A stretch of DNA of 64,000 nt from Brassica napus (lineage: Eukaryota > Streptophyta > Magnoliopsida > Brassicales > Brassicaceae): positions 19,468,098-19,532,097 of the forward strand of contig NC_063439.1 in NCBI RefSeq assembly GCF_020379485.1, given 5' to 3'. The notes under the pieces are model-generated. The model was not told the DNA's origin. It saw only the letters and a program-made list of their open reading frames with translations, and did no database searches. Of the stretch, positions 11,489 to 21,032 are shown piece after piece. Made by a program: the position numbers and the translations under genes. The first letter of the stretch is position 1, and each line of letters opens with the position of its first letter.

Positions 11489-12180
11489 ACATAATATATT
11501 AAAAATTATTATTCTCAAAAATCTTTTCAAAAATTTTGTTTTATTTTCGGTGCGGGTTGGATTTAATATTGATTTTCGGATATAAATTTTTAAGAACATT
11601 CGAGTATATAGGCCATATCTAATAGAGTATGAGACTTTAATTTTTTGGTTGATTCCGAGTTGAGTTTTTTAAGTATGAATATTCTTGACTAATTATGTTA
11701 GGTAACTACTAAAAAATATAATATGTTGCACACTTTAGAAATAAAGTTTAAAAATTATTTCTGAAATGCATATGGCATAAGCGTATAATTATGTAACTTG
11801 ACTATTTAATATAGTTATCAAAAATTATATTAAATTAATTAATATTAAACACAAATATGATTACAAAAATATTTTTCAAAACAAATATATATATATATAC
11901 CCGCCCTTTTAAGGGCGGGTCATAATCTAGTTTGTCTTAATTCTAAATCTTGTCCAATGGTAAACTAAATCGATAAAATTTAATGATTTCAACTTGTGCA
12001 AGTAATCCATATTGTGAATAAGTGATTTGCATATTTAATGATTTCAACTTGCGCAAGTAATCTATATTAGAAAGGTAAGTTATTAAAAACAAATTTTGTC
12101 AATAAGTTATTTGCATATTTAATGATTTCAAATTGCGCAAGTAATCGATATTATAAAGGTAAGTTATTAAAAACAAACAA
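10398..12180. repeat. Tandem duplication of a 400-bp unit, second copy split by a Helitron
   Basis: A unit of about 400 bp (10398-10803) recurs from 10804, is interrupted at 11000-11930, and resumes at 11931. Within each unit a shorter motif recurs: TTTCAACTTGCGCAAGTAAT followed by a conserved AGAAAGGTAAGTTATTAAAA. The palindromic ACTTGCGCAAGT core appears repeatedly. No protein is encoded; the 132- and 68-codon frames here are products of the repeat. Confidence 0.75.
11000..11930 (+). mobile_element. Helitron, plus strand, 931 bp, with an empty-site copy nearby
   Basis: Begins TCTATTCTATTAAAACAAC directly after an A (11000) and ends with a perfect hairpin (CCCGCCCTTTTAAGGGCGGG, 11900-11919), nine bases and CTAG (11930) followed by T. 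The flanks rejoin as AAATA/TTTGTCTTAATT. The unoccupied copy of the tandem repeat reads TTTAATATTTGTCTTAATTC at about 10589, so both ends are confirmed. Non-coding; it contains a (CA)n(TA)n microsatellite near 11450-11490. Confidence 0.9.
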
Positions 12181-12189
12181 CCTAATTAG

Positions 12190-12875
12190 TAGGGGTGGAC
12201 ACTTTACCCTATATCCGAAGTGGCATCCAAATCCGATCCGAAAAACTCGAACTGAAATCCGAACCAAAGTAGCAAAATACCCGAAAGGGTATTGAATAAG
12301 GAGAGATTGGATACCCGAACCCGAACGGATAATACCCGAACCCGAATGGATATCCGAAGATAACCGAACATATGTATAATTAACCTTATATTTTTAGTTT
12401 ACATCTCTCATTTTATATAAAATATTTATATTGATACTACACATACTTTAAGTTCATATGATATACATACAATTACGAAAAAAATGATTTGCTACTCACT
12501 TAAAATGCATGTCAAGTTTTTTATTTAAAAAATTAACAAAAAGTTACATCCGAAATTTAAAAAAAATAACTAAATTAATGCTTTTTTAGTTTTAAAATGT
12601 TATGTCCAAATCTATTAACTATTCAATCTATTAAAAATAAAAAATTAGTTAACTGAAAGTTATAATTTTAAATATAAGAAACTTGAGAAATGAAAATTTT
12701 AATTTTTTTTTTTAAATCTAAATATCCGAACCAGATCCGAAATAACCGAATCCGAACTAAAAATATCCGAACTCGTCCCGAAGTACAGAAATACCTGAAC
12801 GGGCTCTACACCTCTATACCGAAATACCCGAAAATCCGAAATACCCGATCCGTACCCGAACGGGTACCCAAGGCT
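12190..12875. mobile_element. hAT-like MITE rich in ACCCGAA motifs
   Basis: Starts TAGGGGTGGACAC, like the element at 6647, and carries subterminal arrays of ATCCGAA and ACCCGAA motifs around an AT-rich core, ending near GGGTACCCAAGGCTA. I could not find a matching target duplication, so the right end is approximate. A 66-codon frame at 12690-12890 is the repeat read as protein. Confidence 0.55.
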
Positions 12876-13095
12876 AAACTAAATCGATAATTATTATCCC
12901 TTAGCTATATATGGGCTTAACGAAATCGACAATAGTTTTGGGCTTGTCTACATAAGCGATTGGTTAAAATAAATGAAAAAGAAAAATTCAAAAAAACCAG
13001 CCAATAGAATTATAACGTTTTTCCTGAGAAGCTCTATATGAGTGCCACCTCAGCAGAAATCACTAAAGTGACTTCTCTTTTAATGTATAGGGGGA
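12876..13095 (-). mobile_element. Possible 5' end of a minus-strand Helitron
   Basis: On the minus strand, TCCCCCTATACATTAAAAGAG starts at 13095 after an A, and is followed within 60 bases by GCTGAGGTGGCAC, resembling Helitron 5' ends. No convincing 3' hairpin with CTAG was found to its left, so the element may be truncated. Confidence 0.35.
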
Positions 13096-14010
13096 TATTT
13101 CCTTATAAATTCAGCACTAATGTACTTTATTATTTTCTTAAATAAAATTTAAAGAATTGCCTAATGTGGCTAAAGTATATATGTCAATTAATGATTTGAA
13201 TAATACATATTTGATAAAAATTAGTGTATCTTCTATTATATTTGTTTAATTTTAAACTATTAAATAAATTAAACAACAACAATTACTATATAATAAAGAT
13301 TTAGATTAATAAAACTGTTATATTTTGAATTTTTACAAACGACTATAAATTAATAAAACTGTTAAAAGTCTCACATTCAAATTTTATGATCCTTGGTTTA
13401 AAATTTTTGTTATGACAAAATACAAATGATTACAAAATCATATAAGCAAAAAGTCTAATTTAATTAATTATTAAGATTAATATATATATATATATATATC
13501 ATTTTAAATTAAACTATAAACCATATAAAATACAATATTTAAGTTTTAAAATTTACTTTGAACAATTTTTTTGATAAAAGTTTTGAACGAACATCGACAA
13601 CTTTTTTTTTTTAAATGATAAATTACAAAAATTATTAAGGGCTATTAATCCTACAATAAAAAATTTGTTATCGGTAATTTTTTTTATATAAAAGATACAA
13701 ATGATCAAAACGACTATATGAGTAGAAATCATCATTTAATAGACATTAATATTTAAAATATACTAAAATATACTATGTATGTTAGCATCATTTAAATTTA
13801 ATTACATATCCTATCAAATATTAAAAAAATATTTTTTGGATTAATAAAATTGATTTATATGTTCACACCAATTTAATTATATATTTAGTAGTTACTAAAT
13901 TTTAATTATTAAATATATATTTATTATTTCGTAATATGTAAAAATATTTAATACATAAAATAATTTTATATATAATGTTCATTCCGCGCAAGGCGCGGGT
14001 CTTAACCTAG
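13096..14010 (+). mobile_element. Helitron, plus strand, 5'-truncated, with intact 3' end
   Basis: Positions 13108-13777 repeat 7733-8408 with few changes. This copy continues to a proper Helitron terminus: hairpin CCGCGCAAGGCGCGG (13984-13998), then CTAG ending at 14010 and T. The 5' end found in the other copy is absent here. Non-coding and AT-rich. Confidence 0.7.
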
Positions 14011-14418
14011 TATATTTATAAAGGACATAAACCTTTGCTTCTTCGGTTTTCTCTGTGGGTCGGGCCTACAATTGTATTATGAGTTTCATTTTTAAATGAA
14101 GTTTATCACGTTATATGAAAAAAACAATAATTATAGTATTTTTCATATTAAAAACTGTCTTCGTTTAACATGAGTTAGGGTTTTTTTCATCATTACCTCA
14201 GACAAGTTTGAGTTACAGAGTTGCGTTGTGTGTCTGTTCGTAATCTATTTTTTCACCGGTGAATTCTTCATCTCCCCATCTTAAATCGCTTGATCTTAAA
14301 TGTTCCTAATTTGTAACATTTATGTAAACCATAATATATGATTCTCATCTTTGATGAACTCAATCTGCATCTCCACAAAAATCATTGATTCCTCTTAGCT
14401 TTAACGATCTTCTAGAAA

Positions 14419-15088
14419 ATGTCTCTCTGCCTTTCCAGTTCGGCGTTCCCGGCATCCGTCACTCAACCTTCGAGTCTCTCCGTGTTGGTCGTAGTAGTCA
14501 GACCATAGCCTCTAACCTCCTCGCTTATGGGATTCTCTGAACTTCAAAAAAGACAGTAAGTTTATGGGAATCACGGCTCTCTTCCTTGATGAAAAGGTAA
14601 GTTAATCTTCGATTTTCACACTTATTTAATATAATTATTTTTAATTATTATAATATTATTTACAGATTCCGTGATTCATGAGATCATTCCCGCCGGACGT
14701 GCTAATCATTACATGTCATCTTTGAAAATTGGTTCCATTGTGAAAGTCGATCGTTTTGAGGTTGTTAGGTGCTCAAGCATATACAAGATAATTGATCATT
14801 CATTCCTCATTCGTTTTATCTCACCAACTATTATTGATGAAGTCATCACGGGTGCTCCTGAGATCAAGCTCCAATCATAATTAGACTATTTGCAAATTTT
14901 CAAGTGATTGCGAACACAAGCCTAAAACTCCTATGTATATTATTATATTGCATCTGGGTTTATAATATGTTTCGTTATCATAACTGATATTTAAACTCGC
15001 AGATGTGGTTGGGCAAATCAGTTCTGTCCAAGGCTCTGGCCTTAGCAAAGAAACAACTCGAGTCGTTATCCGTCACCTCATTGATCCG
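14419..15088 (+). pseudogene. DUF223 / RPA1-like OB-fold gene fragment, disrupted
   Basis: Three exon-like pieces match the DUF223 family of replication protein A-like OB-fold proteins, abundant in Brassicaceae and often carried by Helitrons. Piece 1 (about 14436-14598) reads FGVPGIRHSTFESLRVGRSS, but needs a one-base shift near 14527 to continue into DSKFMGITALFLDEK before a GTAAGT donor. Piece 2 (14666-14880) reads VIHEIIPAGRANHYMSSLKI and has its own stop. Piece 3 (15001-15088) reads VVGQISSVQGSGLSKETTRV and ends at a GTAAG. The frameshift and a phase mismatch at the first junction make it a pseudogene. It lies 400 bp beyond a Helitron 3' end. Confidence 0.7.
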
Positions 15089-16740
15089 TAAGAAACAATC
15101 AACACACAATTTCCTTTATATTATTATCTATATTGTGCTAACATCAATAATCAAAAATATTTCATATCCAAATTATGTGGTCGTCTATTTATCTCTCTTA
15201 CTTATCAAACTAATTTTACAAAAACTTTATTTTACAGCTTAAAAGAAACCTCAACAACCCAAACAATCAAAACACCAAAAGCTAGAATTCCAAAAAAGAC
15301 GAATCATTAATGATCACCTCTTTTTTTTTTGTCTAATCTTAGAAATAAACATCAAAACAAATACACCAAACCAATCACCTCAACTAAAACTCAACGACAA
15401 ATACATCGAGTCAACTAAACAAATACAAACTACACGGCCAACTATTTAACAATTTACAAACTTACTTTCGCAACGACACATACATCGAGTCGGCTAAGCA
15501 AATACAAACTACACAGCCAGCTATTTAAAAAAAGCAGAGTAAGTTATGAACTCTGATAAATATAACTGACAATGATTTTTGTTTACATATTACCCATCAA
15601 ATAAGAGATAAACAAACACAACTATAACATGAGATACAAGAGACAATCCCGACAGACACAAAGATGACAACAACATCTCCACCTGCTCACTCCTCTTGTC
15701 TTATAAAAGTAGCTTACATGTCCAATGTCAACTGCCAATGCTATTGTCTTCTTATGAGAAATACATAAATTCGTTTAAAACTCATTAAAGCCCAAATACT
15801 CAGAACTATCACTCATTTTATAGTTATTTCTACAAGTGTTCATGTATTTGTTTTAAAGGTCCGGTAAAAGCAACAAGTTTAAAAATAAAATAAAAACATA
15901 TAACAAACATAATAAGGATAATAGAAATTATTACTTAATACATACGACTTACACAACTAAACTGGACAAAAAATATCCATAAACAAAACGTACTCTCAAT
16001 AATTTTAATATAATTTATGTACTCTCAACAATACAAGAAACAAATTAAAAAGACAAACAAACAATAAGTCTCAGTGACACAGCAAACAACAACACTAATT
16101 ATATCAATCACATTACTAACACAGTTTAGTTTTTCATAAGTGGAGAGCAATGCATACACAATTCATCATCACAACTCATAATCCTATTACAAAAAAAAAA
16201 AAAAATCTTGAAACACAACTCAAAACGCAAAATTCATAACTACAATAACCCTAACAAATATTGAGATGAAACAAGAATTATGTTCACAACTCCGCACTTG
16301 GGCGGAGGCAATACCCCTAATATAACAAAGAAATAAGTTTTAAATAGAAATACAAAAATATTTCGTGGAAACAAATTTGAAAATTAAAATTTTAGAACTT
16401 GAATAAATAAATAAAATATTATTGTTATATATTATTAACAAACCTTTTTCTTAATTGATGTCCGGTTTTGAATTCAAGTGAAAAACATAAATACTTTTAA
16501 CTATTTTTCAAATACCCCAAATTTTGTGAATTACGTGGAGGCCTAAGACTTCATACCTTTTTCCTAACACTATTGGCACGCCCCTGTTCATACCGAAAGA
16601 AACAAACTAGAAAATCATACGCATGTTTAGCATATAGAAGAACACAAAACATAGTTCAATTTTTTTTATGAACTTTTTATAACTTAAATAAAAAGGAACC
16701 ATATAGTTTAATTTTTAAAAGTCCGGGAGACAAGGCCAGA
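15089..16740. other. AT-rich spacer with a short tandem repeat
   Basis: No gene recognised in 1.65 kb. It holds poly(T) and poly(A) runs and the repeat at 15393-15529. At 16281-16600 GC-richer ends (GGGCGGAGGCAATA and, inverted, GGGGCGTGCCAATA) hint at a small inverted-repeat transposon, but its boundaries are unclear. Confidence 0.4.
15393..15529. repeat. Direct repeat, two copies, 81-bp period
   Basis: The 56-bp segment from CGACAAATACATCGAGTC to GCCAACTATTTAA recurs 81 bp downstream with a handful of substitutions (CGACACATACATCGAGTC...). Confidence 0.75.
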
Positions 16741-16901
16741 ATGTCTGCTGGTTCGGTTCACCGGCTCGCTATCAATTTTACTACTAAAACGCAGCGTTTC
16801 GGCCTTCTCTTAAATTTCACCTCTTTATCAATCTTTTTTTGCTATCATCTTCTTCAAGCTTGGAGCCTTTTTTTCTTCCTTCATCCTCTGATGATTGAAC
16901 A

Positions 16902-17094
16902 ATGGCGTTCTATCTATCGAGTTCGTTAACACCGACCCACTTATCAAACCCTTCAAAGACCAACGGAAGCTAAGCTAACTTCCAAATTCAATCTCTTTCC
17001 CTCACGAAGAAATGGGTTGATTACTTGTTGTAAGCCATCGAGCTTTGAGTCTACTGAGTCACGGAGAGAAGATGCTGAGTTGAATCATCTCTTT
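16902..17094 (+). pseudogene. N-terminal fragment of a plastid-type protein, frameshifted
   Basis: An ATG at 16902 opens a serine- and threonine-rich, chloroplast-transit-like start (MAFYLSSSLTPTHLSNPSKT). The frame stops shortly after, but a one-base shift continues it as LTSKFNLFPSRRNGLITCC and REDAELNHLFE up to a possible donor at 17095. I do not recognise the parent. No good continuation is visible downstream. Confidence 0.4.
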
Positions 17095-17132
17095 GAGGTT
17101 TATCTTTCTCTTTTGAGTCAAAGTTTAGGTTT

Positions 17133-17710
17133 TTATTTTCTCGAATTGAATTTTGAAGAGCACGAAAGCAATTCCGGAGTCTGAGTCTGCTCATTGACCC
17201 AACACATCATGAAGTACACTTTCCTATCAGCAAGCTTTAGTTTCTTCTTCAGACCACGCCCTGATGATTTCACTTCCTGTAGTGCACCAAAGATCAACCT
17301 TTGGAGGTGAATCACATCATCGACCAGATTCAATCCGAATTTCAGACCGCCACCGAGGCTTTTATAAGCTGAAGAGCATGTTTGCTCCAAGCAAAACGAC
17401 AGCACTTCCTTTCATAGTCCCAGGTTGTGCATTTCTGACCTAACACTGATGAAACACTCAGCACCATTGTTGCTGCCCCTAACGAATCAGATTGCCATTC
17501 TCTACGAAGAGTAAAACAGTAACTGTATAAAACATCAACCAAGTGGATTGCCAACAACGGAGATACCAAGTTTGTTACGACTAGGGATTCAAACAATCGA
17601 TTATAAAGAACGATATTGTATTTACTTAGAAAACAAGCAAATACAATGACAGAGTTTTTCACAGGAGTTCTCTCTGATGGATCCTCTCTCTCGATAACCA
17701 ACTCCCTCAT
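17133..17710 (-). pseudogene. Unidentified coding-like fragments, minus strand
   Basis: Two overlapping minus-strand frames (17710-17342 and 17405-17133) have balanced codon composition unlike the spacer. They read into each other across a probable frameshift near 17345-17405. The second contains GLNLVDDVIHLQRLIFGALQ, a plausible amphipathic segment. I recognise no family. It may be a broken gene or old captured exons. Confidence 0.35.
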
Positions 17711-17889
17711 TCTCTATTACTTTTATAATAAGCAAAAGCAAATTAAACACGTCACCAACATCCAGCTCCAAAGCCGTTAGTGGCGATTCCTCTTTATTCC
17801 TTATTCCTTCTAGAAGCGTCATCCTCCTTGAGCCGTCTTCTGTTTTGGGCCTCTCCTCTGATATTGGGACAGAATCGGTGGCCTTATAG

Positions 17890-18090
17890 ACTCGTACGTA
17901 ACAGTCAAACCACCTAGCTATATATTGACCCAACAGTTGCGTATGTATCATGTAGGTCGTGTTTTAATGGATCAATGTAGATGGAGAGATTAGGAACCGA
18001 TGATAACTGTTGTCGAAGTTACCCTACATGAAATAACGAATAAGTATGCTTGTTTTACCAACGCCAAGGAACAGGAGTGTTGGGCCTATT
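17890..18090 (-). pseudogene. Decayed RAB GTPase (RABH1-like) fragment
   Basis: The minus strand near 18075-18010 reads LLFLGVGKTSILIRYFM, a stop, then GNFDNSY. This fits the start of RABH (Rab6) GTPases, KLVFLGDQSVGKTSIITRFM then DNFDNTYQ, with three residues of the P-loop deleted and an in-frame stop. The remaining G-domain motifs are not seen. In Arabidopsis RABH1a (At5g64990) sits next to the nucleotide-sugar transporter At5g65000, which is the next gene here, so this is probably its dead ortholog. Confidence 0.6.
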
Positions 18091-18404
18091 GTCTTCAATA
18101 ATATAAGATTAGTGGTTGAATTTGCGTTATTCTTGCCCCGTTTCAAACACATAGGCCGAACTCAGATTCAGCCACCGTACACAATCATAAATACGCCAGA
18201 ACAGATAAACGCACCGAATCAAGAGCTAAAGTTTTTGATAAAATAAAACTCATAACATGGATTCAGATCATTACAGGACTCATTCCATATGTATTACCCC
18301 TATCAATGTAATAATACAAATTCTTCTGAATGGTCCAAGAATCACTATCATCTAGATATTTAGCAGCAGCTACCCCTGTGAATCTGAGAAGATGTAAAAG
18401 GTTC

Positions 18405-20240
18405 TTAGACCTTCTTCTTCTTCTTGTCCAGGTATGGATATTTCTGGTACAATGAGATGCTACTGATCACGAGAGGAAGAGCTACGAGACAATACGATGA
18501 AGGCGGTTTTCCTTCAAACGCAAACTGCAGCAGAGCGGTGACAAGTAATGCCGATACAATCACAAATCCCTTTGGAATAAAAACAAAAACACATTGCACA
18601 TAAGCTTCAGTTTTTGTTGAATAGTATTGAACTGTGTAAGAAATGATCAGGAAGCTTCTTTGTTTTTTACCTTTCTTACACCACCAGCATGTGATGTAAC
18701 TAGGCCAACGAGTATTCCACCGAGAGCATTGCTTATAACTGGGACCTGTAAGAACAATCACAATGCATTAGAAATATTTAGCAATAAGAGTCTTACCATC
18801 GAGTTAGAGAAAGCAGTTTACCATGGTTAAAGCAGTCCAACCATGGAAGAAGCCATGTCTTTTGATGGCTTCACCATCTGGAGATTTAAGGGTACTTGCT
18901 AACATGCAGAGGCTTCCAACAATAGACATTTCTACTGTCATTAAGTATGATGAATGCTTCTTGACCTGAGAAGCCCATTGGCATAGAGAAGATGCTAAAC
19001 CCGAGAGCACAGAGGCTACCAAGACCGGGATGATTCCAGAAAACAGCACCTGTTCAGGATTAATGCCACTTGAAGAAGTCTTGTTAGAGCCTTCACCAAC
19101 ACTTAGAAGGACTGCTGCCATGATCAGTAGACACAAAGCTCCTATTTGTTGAACAGATTGCTTCTGCCTTAGTATGATGAATGTGAAGAATGCAGTGAAA
19201 AAGATTTTGGTCTGATTGAGAATAGAAAAGGTCAAGGAGTCAAGACTCCTGTAGGAGATCTGAAGCAAACTGTTCTGAAGTGCATATATGGCTGCAGGAA
19301 GCCCTGATGCAGTCAAGGATCCCATCAACGTCCACTCTTTTGCTAACCCTTTCAAACTACCATCTCTTGCCATGAGAACCAGAGCACATATAACCTGAAA
19401 ATAAAGGACATACAAACCAAACTTTCAAACACAGTATTTCATAAAATTTCAAAAGAGTTTTAAAGAACGACCAATTTTACCTTAACAATCTCGCATGTCA
19501 AAACAGATGAAGTTACAATAACCTCCTTCCTGCAAAAAAACATCAATCAAAAACCATGACACTAGGCAATCCATTAACCGTACAAGAAGATACAACCAAA
19601 TGGACTATTGACAAAGCCTACTAGTAACTAACTATCCTCAGTATCACACAGAGCATAGAAATATCCTTTTCTCACAGTAACAAATGGACTAGTGACAACA
19701 AAGCCTAACTAGTAACTAGCTATTCCTCAGTATCACAATGAACATAAAAAGTCAATACCAAGTAGTAGACTATAAACTAGTACCCCTCAAGAGTAGCATT
19801 AACAGCTAAAACACTGTGATATGAATATAGCTAATTCGACAGGCCACGGACACCATTATAGCAATTTAGCTTCACAGTGATCATGCATCGTCTTTTCTCA
19901 CAGTAATAACCACAATAACGTAGGTTTCCAGATTCAAAGTTTGAAACTTTAATCACTATTAAGAGCAACAATTGCAGATTGAATCGATCAAAGCATACAA
20001 ACAGATTACGAAGAAATCAAACTCCCAACTCTGCATTAAAACAAAATTCAAACAAAAAAACTCGCATTTTCCAGAAAACGAACCCACTAAATCACCAAGA
20101 AGAGAGATTTAGAGGGCATTAAGGTTGTACCCGATGCAGCGTTTGGAGATCAGAGGCTGTGCTCCGTACTGAAGCGTTAGCAGTAAGGAGTAAAACAAAA
20201 CCATCTTCGACGGACTCTTTGCTCCGTTAGACGCCGCCAT
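18405..20240 (-). CDS. Nucleotide-sugar transporter family protein (At5g65000 type)
   Basis: A Golgi/ER-type transporter of the nucleotide-sugar transporter (DMT, NST/CMP-sialic acid transporter) family. Five exons: 20240-20131, 19529-19481, 19394-18822, 18745-18671, 18569-18405; they sum to 972 bases, 323 residues, with all GT-AG junctions in frame. The protein has about ten hydrophobic segments, among them MVLFYSLLLTLQYGAQPLI at the N-terminus and FVIVSALLVTALLQFAF near the end. The family signature region LQNSLLQISYRSLDSLTFSI lies near residue 100. The C-terminus DKKKKKV resembles an ER/Golgi sorting tail. I start at ATG 20240 because it begins the conserved protein; an upstream in-frame ATG at 20360 would add 40 poorly conserved residues. 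It is transcribed divergently from ASN2. The substrate is not deducible. Confidence 0.93.
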
Positions 20241-20360
20241 GAATCCAATAGATCGCCTTCTTCGCTGTTGGTGGAGAATGTGTTGTAGAAACGAGAAGAA
20301 GGAGAAGAACACTTTTCTCTTTTCTAACTTTATACTTCTTCTCTTGTGAAGATCTACCAA

Positions 20361-21032
20361 CCCGGCGCCGTTTTGTTTGACAAGTAGTTACTTATATTTA
20401 GAAACATATTTTGCAAATTAATCCATCACCTTTACTAAATCTAATAAAAAGGAACAAACATTACTAGTTAAGTCCTTTTTCGATTATTTTCATCATATAT
20501 TATGACAAATCCAATTAAATAGAATGTGAAAACAATTATTATATAAAATCCAATATATTAAAATACAATTTAATATTTTTTAATATTTATCTTTTTGATT
20601 TAGATTTAGATGATGTAGATATGGAGAGAAAAATAGCTAATTATATTTACAAAAATCAAGAATAATTGAATTGATTTGTAAAACTCTTGACCAATGAAAA
20701 TTTGAGCCAATCGTTCAAAACGTGGTTTCGAAAATGTGAAAGGCCAAATACTGTATATAGCATGTGGTAATGTTTTTTAAACAAAAAAAAAAAAGCATGT
20801 GGTAATGTTTTTATAAGTTCTCCAACTTGGACAATGATTTTTTTTCCGGATATAGAGATTTCTCTACCAATCGTCCAAAATTAAAAAAAAACAAAAGATT
20901 AGGGTTATAAGTGAAATGTCAAAATCAACGGCTGTGATTGAAACTTGAAAGCCTCCCTATATATATAAATAAATAAAACTCTTCTTCAATCCATTTGTTT
21001 ATCAGAGAAGATTGTTCCTTTGCCACACCACA
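20361..21032. promoter_or_regulatory. Shared promoter region of the transporter and ASN2
   Basis: About 670 bp between two divergent genes. It contains a TATA-like stretch (CTATATATATAAATAAATAA, 20958-20977) placed 56-75 bases before the ASN2 ATG, with CAAT-like motifs upstream. No other gene is seen. Confidence 0.5.

Noticed and set aside
11378..11599. Open frame of 73 codons on the minus strand
   Set aside because: It is the (CA)n(TA)n microsatellite of the Helitron read as protein.
12690..12890. Open frame of 66 codons, lysine/arginine-rich
   Set aside because: It is a translation of ATCCGAA/ACCCGAA repeats in a MITE.
16281..16600. Possible small inverted-repeat transposon with GGGGCG ends
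   Set aside because: Ends match only partly and the target duplication is not exact.
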